A DNA stretch of 64,000 nt, taken from NCBI GenBank assembly GCA_030770425.1, contig JASJFT010000047.1:62001-126000 (forward strand). The letters are read 5' to 3'. Shown one piece after another: positions 1 through 10,719 of this stretch (positions within the stretch are counted from its first letter, which is position 1; each line of letters starts with the position of its first letter). Under the pieces are notes generated by a model. The model saw nothing but the letters and a program-made list of their open reading frames with translations. It had not been told where the DNA came from and made no database searches. The position numbers and the translations under genes are program-made. Source of the stretch: Darksidea phi (taxonomy: Eukaryota > Ascomycota > Dothideomycetes > Pleosporales > Lentitheciaceae).

Positions 1-1
1 C

Positions 2-535
2 GAGAACATGCTAACCCTTACGGAAACCCTCCATGATTTTCATTCTGATGGCACCTTTGCGCTGCGGCCTATACGTATGTCAGACGACAAAACTCAACTC
101 GAATTGGAGTTCCACTGGCTTGCACAGCAACAGCGAGAGCCAACTGCAAAGGTAGACCTTTTAGAGGAACCTCTGTCCTCTCGTGATCGGACGGAATCCC
201 GGCCTGGTTTCACGTTCTGTCGTTTCGTCGACTCCAATAAGCCCACCCCTCTAGTTAGTGGCACCGGATTCACCATGACGACCGACGACCCGATAAGCAA
301 ACCCCTCCCGGACCCGGGCCTACTGGAGATGCAGTGGCACCTTCAGCGCGTCCTTGCGATGTCGGGCTCGGCTGGGTGGAAAGAGGAGGACTTCGATTAT
401 GACGACGATCTCTTTGCCGCTGTCAACGCTCTCCCATCCGTCAAACAGTGGCTGGATGACCAGCCGGCCGAATTTGATCAGAGTCCCTGTCCCTCTCCAA
501 GCGAGTCTGTCGAAATCGTGGACGGTTCGTATTAA
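2..535 (+). CDS. C-terminal part of a probable fungal HNH-nuclease-domain protein (5' end outside window)
   Basis: The reading frame is already open at the window edge, so the ATG at position 8 is probably internal and the gene starts upstream. The visible 177 or so residues begin with a TLTETLHDF-type segment and contain LLEMQWHLQRVLAMSGSAG near the middle, then an acidic and Ser/Pro-rich tail. An 'N-x-LTLT-x-LH' opening followed by 'LQWHLxRxxAMSGxA' resembles the region after the HNH_2 domain in uncharacterised fungal HNH proteins. The His-Asn-His nuclease core would lie outside the window, so activity cannot be judged. This is family resemblance from memory; a hypothetical protein of another family is possible. 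Confidence 0.5.
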   Translation, partial: ENMLTLTETLHDFHSDGTFALRPIRMSDDKTQLELEFHWLAQQQREPTAKVDLLEEPLSSRDRTESRPGFTFCRFVDSNKPTPLVSGTGFTMTTDDPISKPLPDPGLLEMQWHLQRVLAMSGSAGWKEEDFDYDDDLFAAVNALPSVKQWLDDQPAEFDQSPCPSPSESVEIVDGSY

Positions 536-870
536 ATGGCATCAAACCATTCATCATCGCTCACACTTTCGTCATATTACTTATTACCACATTCATGAGC
601 ACACATTGTCATTTACCGCTGTTGTTGTGCTACAATAAAAAGGCGGGGGGGGAACAGACAACCCTCCGCTTAAACATCGGAAGTTCACCTATCTTGTTGG
701 CAATGCCCGTTTACGCTGCGATTCCATCCTCAGTGACTTGAACTTCCGATCTACATCCGGATGAGGGGTTAGGGGCCAGCTTTGTAGCACCCCAATCCGG
801 TGCTGGGAAAGTGTCTGGTATGTTTTGACGATTGGCTTGTTTACTAATCGCGAGTATAACTTTAAGCAAA
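536..870. other. intergenic, convergent gene ends
   Basis: This is the spacer between two converging 3' ends. It has an A/T-rich stretch with a G-run near 640-652 (aaaaaggcgggggggg) that may lie in a 3' UTR. I see no gene here. Confidence 0.5.
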
Positions 871-3572
871 TTATTCGAATTCCTTCCTCGACAACAAGAG
901 CTGCACCACGTCCAAGTGCCCTTCGCTCGACGCTGCATCCAAACACGACCACCCATAAGACGTATTCGCCATAATATCTGCACCGTGAGCAAGCAACAGC
1001 TTAACAGTCTTAATTCTGCCATTCAAACACGCTCGAAAAAGCGGCGTTTCCCCCTTCTTACACGCAGCCTCGATATCCGCTCCTCGCTCCAACAGCACCC
1101 TGGCAACCTTCTTGCAGCCAAACGTAGCTGCTAGGTTCAAAGGTGTGAAGCCAAACTTGTCGGTTGACGCAAATTTGGCACCATGGTCGAGCAGCTGCTT
1201 GACTACATCTTCGCCCTTGTGCAACGATGCCCAGTGTAGGGGTGTCAGCCCCTCTTTGTTTGCGGAGTCGATGTTTGCTCCTTTGTTCAGGAGGAGGCTG
1301 ATCAGCTTGGGATTATCGTTTTCGCATGCTAGGTGCAGCGGTGTGAAGCTGTCCGAGTCAGTCTTTGTAACGTCGGCACAGTTTTTGAGCAGCTGCTTCA
1401 CGATTCGAGTATGATTGTACTTCGATGCCCAATGTAGAGGAGTCGCGCCGTATCGGTCTGCAACATCAACATCGGCACCTTGTTTCAGCAAAAGAGTGAC
1501 AATCTGCGTACTGCCGCTTTGCGAAGCCGCGGCCAGTGGCGTGAAACCGTAGTGATCGGGAATTGAGATATCGGCGCCTTTTGAGAGGAGCAGCTGCACT
1601 GCTTCGGCGTTGCCACTCCAGGACGCTGCGAGCACGGGGGTCGTGAGGGTTTGGGGATGTTGCGAGTTCACGTCGACGTCTTTTTCTAGCATCAGGGCTA
1701 TCACCGCGGTGTGGCCGCCAAACGCAGCTTGGATCAAGGAAAAGCCTCTCTTGCTGGCAGGGATGGGTTTGAGTACAAGACGAGGGACTGGCGAGTGGGT
1801 TTCTGGGATCTCGTTCTCTTCGTCTGATGCCAGTGCGTGGTCAGGACATATGATCTCGTTCTCTGAGTCAACTGAGGAACTGTCTTCATAATCCGAGTTA
1901 TTCCCTCCTGCGTGATGACGACTGTCTTCATTCTGTTTATCGAGCGTGACAAAATTCGCCTCGTCGGCATTTTCGATCGCTGCTTGATAAGAACCTGAGA
2001 CGTCGTACATTTGATCGGATTGCTTAAAGGTCGGAGTTGCAAACCTCGAGGCGAATATGGTGCGGTGCGGTGTTCTAACAATGATAGTATTGGATGCCAA
2101 GGACCTGAACGATGGGGATCTGGGGACGGAGACCGTTCGCCATCTGATTCGCCATCAAGTGATGATGGCACGCTCTCGGTAGTGTCTTCTATAATTCTGC
2201 AGCAAGAACCCATGTACGATATCCGGCCGCCTATACCTGTACTCGAGCCTAAGGAATGGCTTTGGATGGTGTCGAACAGCATTTGCGCATTCCACCGCTC
2301 TTTTTGGTTCGGTTTCATCATCCATGAGATCCAATCCCCCGGCACTTCCCATTCTTCGTTGTGCGCCTTGTCCATGAGCATCTCACTCCACATCTCCACG
2401 GCTTCCAAGTTTTTGCAGTAATACCTAGAGGCGGTACCATGGGATTCGAGATAGTCGGAAAGTCTACCTATAGATTCCCCGTTCAGCACGGACCAGATCT
2501 CGAGGAAGACGCAGCCAAGTGACCAGATGTCGGAAGAAGAATTTCGAGGGAGATTTTCTGCGACTTCAGGAGCGCCATACTTTAGGGTCTTTACGGCTGG
2601 TCCTGGGTCGTGCTCCGATCCAGATCAGTCCAGTCGAGGCTGATGCCAAAGTCAGACACATAGACTTGGTGCTCCTTCACCAGGATGTTCTAAGACAGTG
2701 AGTGTGTTATCTGAGACCAGGAGCGAGACTTACCTGCGGCTTTATGTCTTTATGTCGGATGTTGATTTGGTGTAGATAATTGATGGCTGCCGCCAAACAA
2801 CCAAATGACGTCCAGAGTAGTGATTTGCTGTCGTGCGTCAACGGACCTCTCAGATACTCGTCCAAATTGCAATCCGCAACAGGAGAAATAAGAATGCCGA
2901 CGAAGCTAAAGCAAAAAATCAATCATCACCATCATGCACGTACTGCACATCATGAAATCCATACCTTGGGTCAGTGTAACTCCCAACCAGCTGCACCAAG
3001 TGCACATGCGACACTTTTTTCAGATTCGCCAGCTCCGTCTCAAAATCCCTTAGCACAGCCTTATCCCTACGGAAATTGAATCCCCTGGGAAGGAGCTTCC
3101 TAGCGTACTCCTTGTGACTAACAGTGCTTATTACCTTCTCCACGAAACCGAATCTGCCGCGCCCGAGCTCAGCAAGTTTCTTCAACGGGATGTCTTCAGC
3201 GCTCGCGAAATGCTTGTGTGTGCTGTCCTCCCTTTCGAGCTGCAGTCCTTTTGTGAGGACGAGGTCTTGTGCCTCGATGAACCTGTTGCGAGTTTTCTGA
3301 CTGCCCATGAAGCTGGGGAGCGTCTTGTGGGTGAAGGGAAACCATGCATCGCTTATCTCTTGTTTGATGAACTGATCGATCAGTGGTAGTTCGTCGATGA
3401 CTCGTAGCGTCGCATAGACACGCGGAATACGACTCCAACTATCCCGGCCGGAGCTCCGCAGCGTGCTGGATAAGATCTGGAGGCGTTGCTCAGTCAACGG
3501 CTCCCCTTCGGTCGAAAGAGCCGCAGCAATCCGACTTTCCCACACTCGATCGGCATCCTGTGTAACGCTCAT
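871..3572 (-). CDS. Protein kinase-ankyrin repeat fusion, apparently frameshifted in the kinase domain
   Basis: Exons read as 3572-2965, 2905-2734, 2689-2045 and 1994-871, each junction GT-AG and phase-consistent (introns 59, 44 and 50 bp). The N-terminal ~200 residues precede a Ser/Thr kinase domain: glycine loop GRGRFGFV, catalytic loop RHKDIKPQN (HKD in place of HRD, as in many fungal relatives), DFG, APE written GAPEV, and SDIWSLG. Exon 4 encodes about nine ankyrin repeats (TPLHWAS, TPLHLAC and similar) to the stop. Between DFG and APE the frame is broken: the upstream frame reaches TAA near 2593, and the APE frame has a TGA just upstream, with no intron that would spare DFG. Exon 3 is one nucleotide out of phase overall. 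Either the gene is decaying or the assembly has an indel. Kinase-ankyrin proteins occur in fungal recognition repertoires; that role is inferred. Confidence 0.75.
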
Positions 3573-5103
3573 GACAACTTTCTATACTGCTTGACGTAGC
3601 ACCGCGAATTTCGGTTTTGTGGGTGTTGAGGTGATGGCGTTTCAGCCTTGTTGCTGTTCTTGAAGCCCGCCTGTGAATCAGCGTGTTGCCGAGCACGATT
3701 GCTAAGTAGAGGGTTGTCTTGATTGGGTCGAATACGAGATAATTACTCGCTTTCCTAAGGAAGAGAACAGGGTAATCGCCGGGAATAAGCCGACGAACAA
3801 GCCTTCCCGGCAAACTGATCGCCTTACAATGTTTTGCGCTACTATACAGATGGCTGTGCGGGCAAAAAATAGTTTTCAAAATAAAAAAAATATTGAGTCT
3901 GCGCGACTGGTGATGGCCCAGCACGACACCTGGGTGACTTTCGAGGTCATATGAGAACTCACTTGACTCTCCCAAATCACATGGCATGAATCATGCGACG
4001 CAAGAAAAGCCGACGAGGCTGCAGAGAATGGACTTGGCATTTCAGGTGCAAGCGACTCTAAAAGTGGCGACAGGGGTCCCCCAAAATGAACCCGACAGTC
4101 CCTGGACGTAGAGTGACTGTGGTAAACTAAGCAAGAAAAGCTGACGGGGTTGCAGAAATTGGGCTTAGCTAATACTTTGGGTGCAAGTGACTCCAAAAGC
4201 GGCGACAGAAAATCCCCCAAAACGGAGTCAAAAGTCCCCGGACATAGAGTTACTGTGGTAAAATAGAGTGGCCTCCACCATTTGGTAAGTGTCATTATTA
4301 TTGCTGATGGTTATATCACCCATAATAAATACATAGCTGATACAACTGGAGGCCGTTAGGTGAACTGCATATACTGTATAATATTCACTAGCCCCCCGAC
4401 ATTCCAATAGGTGCATAAATGAATGGGAGCCCGTATACCGAGGAGAAAGCTTTCAAAGGAGTATATATAAATGATGTACTAATCATACCGTACGTCTCTA
4501 CTCCGATAGTACCTATATACCTATCCGTTTAAATGCAGTTTAAATGCAGTAATCGCACTGTATATATAGTACCTACATCTACCCTCAAAATAAGCAAAAT
4601 GCTGAAGAGGCGCTATGTAGTAGAGTGTCAAGGTACCAATGAGAGCGAGAAGTTTATGTTTTGAAAAAGGTCTTTTTTGTTTTAGGATGAATAAACTGGG
4701 GACATGGTGATTTTTCTTGGGAAGGAAGACCGTGTGTTGGCTTGATGTGGTCGGGTGATGGGGTATGGACTCTCTGGTCGTAACAGAGTATGGTGTGGCC
4801 GAGAGCGGAATGGAAGAAGAGTGTTCGAAGTGGCTATCTCGTGTGCTGTGCGGTCCTACGTTGATGAGAGCGTATGGGGATAGAAGCAGTTGTTTCGTGT
4901 ATATCACAATGCCGTGGAAATAAAATGGAGTGGCTCACGTAGCATAGACAGTGCGACGTAGTGCGGTGTACCAGCAAAGCAGACGAAGCCTCGAAAGCGC
5001 GTTAGAATATGTCTGAATATCAGTTATAAAAGCATTTCTAAGCTTGGGTATCTGAGTGACGCGCAGTAAGACATAAAATCATTCCAACGAGGACGTTCCC
5101 ATT
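3573..5103. other. intergenic region between kinase-ankyrin gene and rhodopsin-domain gene
   Basis: Apart from the 131-bp duplication, this stretch holds A/T-rich DNA with several TATA-like strings (gtatatataaatg at 4457, tatatatagtacc at 4560). I see no open frame with domain or codon signal. It contains the 5' flank of the kinase-ankyrin gene and the 3' flank of the rhodopsin-domain gene. Confidence 0.5.
4000..4263. repeat. Two-copy diverged tandem duplication, unit about 131 bp
   Basis: Copy 1 (about 4000-4127) and copy 2 (about 4131-4263) share gcaagaaaagc, gtgcaagcgact/gtgcaagtgact, gcgacag, cccccaaaa and a common end tagagt-actgtggtaaa. Differences are mostly transitions. On the minus strand both copies encode SPLLESLAP, but no credible gene contains them. 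Confidence 0.75.
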
Positions 5104-6398
5104 TTATTGCTTCGATTTCCACTTATCGCGATCGCGATCCGCCTCTTTCGAGCCAGCGGCTGATCCGTGCCAGCTAGGCGGCGTGATATCCCTCCTCTCC
5201 GCCTTAAGCTTGATGTTGTCCTCTTCCTCCAGCCGTACCTCGGTCGTGCACCAAATCTCATTCTTGCCACCACCCACCGGTGCCAAAATATGCTCCTCGG
5301 ACTGTCCGTCATTGGTGGTTCTCAGGCCCTTCATTATGATTGTGGAATCAAGTCCATTGCTTTTGGTGTTTTTCTTGAGCCTAGACTGAAGGCCCGGCTG
5401 CGACCGAGAGCCACCTCCGTACATTTGTCCATATGAGCGACCGTAGGTGCTGGGAGGGAGGGATGATGCGATGCCGAGGAATTCGAGAGCGCGCTGGAAA
5501 GGTGCACGAAGACAGGGTACGCAGGAGCAAGAGAAGGCGACGAGTTCTTCGATGGCACTCCACATGCCGATGCGACTGTACTCCACTTCGAAGTTGCCGA
5601 TCTTTCCCAACCGGACGATAGGATGGATCTTGACGATAGATGCCGCTCCCGCGAAGATGCCTAGCGACATCAAGACGAAAATGATGACTCTCTCGCGGAG
5701 GGGGCGCTGCACCTTTCGGAGGAAAGAGACCGGGAGTATGGCGAAGACCCAGTCGGTGAGCACGTTGAGGATCTGGACGGTGACTGAGCTGGCCTTGTAG
5801 GTTGTTTGTGGCCAGCATTTGTGAGCGACGTTTTCGTGGAGGTCCCAGGCTAGCTCAAGCGGCATGCATTGAAGCAACTGCGTGATCATGTTGTATATAC
5901 CGAGTGTGATTTGGAGTGCGATCATAGCCCACAGAAAGCGGCGCCAGAATGGCACCTGTTCGAGGCGAAGAAGCATGAGGGCGATCGATGTTTTGGTGAA
6001 GGCCATGGCCCATGCCCAGAAGGGTTGCGCGATGACGGAGTAGAAACGTGAATCTTCGGAGTCGGCGAGGGAGAGCTTGGAGGTGTCATCCTTCCAGATC
6101 CATCCCAATGAGTGAAGGTAGAGGGTGGAATGTGTCATGATGAAAGCCTGCAAGCTTGATGAGTATATGGAGTTGGTTATGTTCACTACCCAACGGTACT
6201 TACAAATGCCGTTATTGAGACGTAGTCATCAGGCCCCAGCATGAAGCCTGCGCGGCATCTTGTCCAGACTCTGGCAATGATGAACAAAGCGGCAATAGTC
6301 ATGAACACAATACAGATAATGAAGTACTGGTGCGCTAACTCGAAAGCATGATTCGTAGGTTTCCAAGGTGTCTGTTCTGGCGGGAGAGTGGTAGACAT
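5104..6398 (-). CDS. Fungal rhodopsin-domain integral membrane protein (PTH11/SAT4-like)
   Basis: Two exons, 6398-6204 and 6147-5104, are joined by a 56-bp GTAAGT...CAG intron in phase 0, giving 412 residues. Hydrophobic segments include FIICIVFMTIAALFIIARVW in exon 1, then AWAMAFTKTSIALMLLRLEQ, a helix ending in LQITLGIYNMITQLLQC, a helix ending in DWVFAILPVSFL, and VIIFVLMSLGIFAGAASIVK, about seven in all. The loop LGPDDYVSITAF and the FTKTSIALMLLR segment are hallmarks of the fungal 'Rhodopsin domain' integral membrane family (PF20684) that contains the PTH11-like receptors. The tail after the last helix is charged and low complexity. The CFEM domain of true PTH11 is absent. Ligand and signalling partner are unknown. 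Confidence 0.85.
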
Positions 6399-8114
6399 GT
6401 TACCACGACACAGAGCTTAGTGAGTGACATGAAAGGAAAAGGAAGCAGATGCCGGTTAAGTCGAGGCTGGGATTGAGCGGACCTACATATTCCTAAGCCT
6501 CGCATCCCGGCCCTCCTCTTGATTGTTCCTTGCCTACCCGACTGGACGAGTGCCCTGCACCGCTTATTCTAGGTGCGTTAGGACTTACATTGGTGGTACA
6601 ACATATTGTAGCAAGAGTAGTCAGAAAGGAACCCGCCAAAGCTTCACTCCCGTGCGAAATGGAAGGGGTTGCCCAGACGGATAAAATCTTATCCTCCGGT
6701 ATGCGGGGCCTCGCTTTGAATAGACTGTCCCAAGTCTGTTAACGAACCCAGGACGATTGATGTGCGACGGAAGGCGTTAACACGCGGGACGATCATGCCA
6801 TATCATTTTCGATGGTGTATTCTGAAGAGCTCCAATAGCTAGGCTTTGAGCTGACCCACTGTCGGTTCAATATCCAAGGATGGTTAATCTCGTGCGCTCA
6901 ATACGAGAATTAATGAGGATTCATCTCGAGGGTTGCAAGGTTAGGCTGCAGTACGACCCGGTAGCGGTCCAACCATTCGGTAACAGAAGATTTGTTCTAC
7001 TCCCGCTACGGCTTATGCCGCATAGCCAAGATACAATCGAGAGAATCTCATACAGATGCAGGTTCTGCTCCGTCTCCGCCATACACAAGCGTGCCTGCGA
7101 TAGTCCTAGGTATTGTAAGTCTGCAGTTCTGCATTTCAGATTCTGCTGAGCCGTCTTGATAAACCAGGAAGGCGACCAATCAGCGGAGGCTTCGGTGGTA
7201 CCAATTTCGAGGCGCATTAACTGCCTCCTCAACGACATCTGGACGGTGTGATATCTGCAGCGGTCATTGGTCGATGCTAGCGAGAGGGCTGAAATGGGGC
7301 ACCTCGTGCGACCACGCGTGCGCTCGAAAGGGTACTGCGGCGGCTGATGAACCGTTCCGAATCTGTGAAAAGGCGTTGTGGGTACTTGGTCGCTCGCTTC
7401 TCGGTCAGCAAACCCATGAACAACTTGTTCAAACTCAGACCTGTGGAAGCTGACACTGGCCGAGCGATTCCAAAATGGCGCGCAGAAAAACATCGACAAC
7501 AGTGACAAGCACCAGTCGACGGACCAAGAACCGTACCTCATTAGGGGAAGCGCTCTAGAATACCGGAAGAATTCGATGCATGCATCGCGGCAAAATTCCT
7601 CATGTATGGATTCGCATGGGGCGACGTCTTCATCATCTCCCACGTCTTCGGTATGCATGTTCCTGCTGTGAATATTGGTTAAGCGAGCACGTTGTGCATC
7701 GCGTGCGCGGTAGAATGCAGCGTTCCCGGCGAAATCGTAACGAAATCCTTCCCCAACATGCTGCCGTCGCGTGCGAAACTGGGAAAGCTGGAATGAGGGA
7801 GTAAGCGACAAAAGCTGGGTCGCTGCTGACAGAATCACCAATGAAAAGTTGGTGTTGCCGGAACACGGGTGCGCGGTCCGAAGGCTGTTCGTCCAGCCGT
7901 CATGCTTGAGGCCGAGGGGAGTGGCGTTCGTATTGTGGTGACCGGATCATTCGAGCCCGCAGAGGTATTGATGCAGGAACGGCCTAAGAAATTGTTTCAT
8001 CGAGTTAAATGAAGCAGAGACTTGTGGAAGGGAGATGAAAGTGGCTTGTCCGCGCTAGTACAAAAAGAGCTAGACGCTGGGATACCTATCACGACGTACA
8101 TGCCATACGAGACC
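6399..8114. other. intergenic, no supported gene
   Basis: Apart from the doubtful 306-codon frame I see no coding, RNA or repeat signal. The sequence is GC-balanced and not AT-rich, unlike the RIP-like islands elsewhere in the window. Confidence 0.4.
6921..7841 (-). CDS. Long unrecognised open frame, doubtful gene
   Basis: A 306-codon open frame has no recognisable domain, signal peptide or membrane segment. Composition is Arg/Ser/Cys-rich and resembles chance translation of GC-balanced DNA. Neighbouring frames on both strands also hold long fragments. Nothing in the flanks (no clear TATA, no splice-phase-consistent extension) supports a gene. I list it because it is the only long frame in a 1.7-kb gap. 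Confidence 0.15.
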   Translation of the reverse strand: MVILSAATQLLSLTPSFQLSQFRTRRQHVGEGFRYDFAGNAAFYRARDAQRARLTNIHSRNMHTEDVGDDEDVAPCESIHEEFCRDACIEFFRYSRALPLMRYGSWSVDWCLSLLSMFFCAPFWNRSASVSFHRSEFEQVVHGFADREASDQVPTTPFHRFGTVHQPPQYPFERTRGRTRCPISALSLASTNDRCRYHTVQMSLRRQLMRLEIGTTEASADWSPSWFIKTAQQNLKCRTADLQYLGLSQARLCMAETEQNLHLYEILSIVSWLCGISRSGSRTNLLLPNGWTATGSYCSLTLQPSR

Positions 8115-8816
8115 TCACACGCTGTGTATTAGCAGGTCGCAGTTCTCTTCTCCGTGTCTCGAGCTTGTATCAAAGCTTCGATCCACGCTAATATTTCTAC
8201 TCTCAGGAGCACCACTCCACGGCGCCTTCTGCAGATAGAGTGATGGTGGAGGGTCCCTATCATCAACCCTCAAACCCAACCCGCTCTCTTCCGTATCCCA
8301 AATGCCCAACCGCGCCCAAATGCCCCTCCCGGTGGCAGGTTCATCCAGCTCGCCCCTCCACTCGGTCCAACCGTCGACGTTAACAAGCACACAATCGCTA
8401 CAAGCCTTGTGGAGACACCTGCTACACTCTTCTTCCCTATAGCCAGGTTGCCATATATTTGCCATGTAGCCCTCCAAGCCTACGCATGTGTTGACCCATT
8501 TGAAGTGCGTAGTGGTGTGGGTGGTATTGGTGGTGGTCGCGTTGATCCGGACGGTGGTTGGGGGTGGAGGTGGTGAGTTATCGCACCAGGGTTGGCAGCA
8601 GCGCCATTTGAAGGTTAGGGATGAGGGGGGTGAGGGGATTGGAAAGGCTCTACGTTTCTGGCGGGGAGGGCGGGCGCTGGTGTTTGTCGTGCTTGAGCGG
8701 TGGCGAGAAGGCGATGGAAAAACCCCGAATTGTTGCCGAGGAGATGGGGAGGGTTGAGGCGCAGGGGGGTTGGACGACCCTGTTGGCGGCGAGATGTTGT
8801 TGGTATTTGGAGTCAT
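8115..8816 (-). CDS. Hypothetical Cys-rich protein with a CxxC-H-CxxC cluster
   Basis: The single-exon frame of 233 residues has an N-terminal third that is Pro/Ser/Thr-rich (disordered) with a basic patch PPRQKRR. A globular-looking middle follows, with KWRCCQPWC at about 89-97, FKWVNTC at about 123-129, and then EEECSRCLHKACSDCVLV at about 149-166. The spacing C-x2-C-x-H-x2-C-x2-C is a plausible zinc site. It recalls short fungal proteins in which 'W.CC.C' precedes 'C..C.H..C..C', whose function I do not know. No signal peptide or membrane helix is visible. The opposite strand is also open here, so coding status rests on the cysteine pattern. Confidence 0.5.
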   Translation of the reverse strand: MTPNTNNISPPTGSSNPPAPQPSPSPRQQFGVFPSPSRHRSSTTNTSARPPRQKRRAFPIPSPPSSLTFKWRCCQPWCDNSPPPPPTTVRINATTTNTTHTTTHFKWVNTCVGLEGYMANIWQPGYREEECSRCLHKACSDCVLVNVDGWTEWRGELDEPATGRGIWARLGIWDTEESGLGLRVDDRDPPPSLYLQKAPWSGAPESRNISVDRSFDTSSRHGEENCDLLIHSV

Positions 8817-10719
8817 GGAGATGCGCGCGCGTTCGATGAGGTGTCATGTCGACTTGGGGCTCCCGGGGGTGGTTTGGAAGACATTTGTACGCAGGAACCG
8901 AAACATGTACGTGACATATCAGCACAACGAGTGATCAATTACGTGCTTAACGATATGAAAGAAGGGTACTCGGGAGTATTCAAGGAGAATGATGAACCAT
9001 ATCATGGAATGAGTGATCGAATGGCGGTTGAAAGAAGTGATGCGGTTGAGGACGTACGGGACTGACGTACACTCGGTCGTCACGCACTGAATTGAAGACG
9101 TCCCCTTCAATATTGCTAGCAGTATTTATTCCAGCTCATGGAAGTGAATTGTGGTGGCTGGCACTCTTGATGGCTCGTTCTTGTTACAGTGTGGCGGTTA
9201 CTCAAGCATCGCCTCACTACGATTCTCTTCCACGACCGATCGCGGTTGGATGTACCCTCAGGGGTTGAGCGAAGGTACATGCTGGCGATCTAGAGCGGTA
9301 GTTTTCGTCATCTTATCTGACCGGTTCGGCGGTTCTGACGGTCGCGGACAAGTCCCGCGTTCCAGGCCAGACTGGCACATCATCTAGATCCGCCGACCTT
9401 TCGGTAAGTTTGACGATGTTTAGTTCCCATGTGGATATAGTTCGCTATCTAGCGTACACTAAGCGCGCTAGTCTCGTGGCATCTCCTGTGGCGGACCATT
9501 TGGCCATCTCTTTTCGCGCTAACTAATTTATTGCGCGCTCTCGTTCGGGTCAATTCTAGCGAGGCAATGTCGGAGCGCCCAAGTTTGTGCAGATAGTTCG
9601 GTGCGCACTGGATCCAGGCGAGACGGCGGGCTCGCCATACATTCTGTAACTATTGCTGCCTTCATCTGGAAAGGCACAAGAACATGAGTGGAAGCGCCTG
9701 CCGTGTTGGTGGGCCGGGAGGTCGGACTCGGCAAGCACGACGGACGCCACCAGGGGCACCGACTCCACAAACAACCGTCTGTCGGACCGATGCGACACAA
9801 CAAACCACCAAACTACCAAACTCTGGCACGCTCCCGTGGGGGAACCAGGAGATTGGGAGCGCGGAGTAACTGCTGGTGCTGCGTGCCATGGTCGCCATTC
9901 CCACCGCACGTGGAGGCGCGCCAAGCGAGGACAGACCAATGGACGCTTAAAATAGCTAATTTACGCGGCGAACGCCTGGCGCCCGCCGTTGTATCGAGCG
10001 ACCTGCGCGTCATACTAGTGCCACTGACAGCCAGCACCGCCAGACGCGAGGGGATGCGTCTGGAGAGAGCAGCCACTGTCGCGCCGCGGGGATTGGAGAT
10101 GGCCATGCACGCTTTTGCCAGCGCGCAGCCTGTTTCGCACGGCAGCGGGGCGTCGAGGATGGCATGACAAGCCCCAGCGCCCGCCTCGATGCATGGGGCC
10201 AGAGGCCCAGAGCCGAATAGGGCTGGTGGCTTCCTAAGCCGTCGCTAGCGTCACACACTTCTCCCCGGCCTTCGCCCATTTTGGTCACCCCGGCTGACTC
10301 TGGGGGCTCCTCGAACTTCTCGTCCCTTCGCCGCTGCGCCTTTTCCCTTTCCCTCCCCTTTCCTCTCTTCATCGCGCCTTTCTTTCTCTGTGCCTTCGTT
10401 CGCTGCCCGTACTCTGCATATATTGTTAATAATCCCCCCCTAATTCCCCCCCCGACGCTCGCTACTCCACCCCGCATTCCACACAGTCAGGGGAGCCCAG
10501 CTCACGACCCATCCAGCTCCGAGGCCAATTCGCTCGCCCCTCGGTCGCCATTATCGTTCCCGGATTCCCAAGCGCCTGCCGTTTCATCGCCAAAGCTGGG
10601 AAAGAGCGTCGCTCAAGGGCGATTAGACCTTTTATTGCCGCGCGGACACTGCTCCGACAGCTGCACTCCGCACCTAGCACCCTTACACGACATTCCACTC
10701 CCGCGAAACCGCCGCAGCC
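8817..10719. other. intergenic and 5' region of the CRH gene
   Basis: No supported gene. The last 450 bases before the CRH start are strongly pyrimidine-rich on the plus strand (runs of C/T around 10310-10390 and 10435-10460), with a TATA-like catatatt near 10418. This fits a fungal promoter and 5' UTR. Frames open here on both strands (for example 9528-10477 minus) are GC-rich shadows. Confidence 0.5.
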
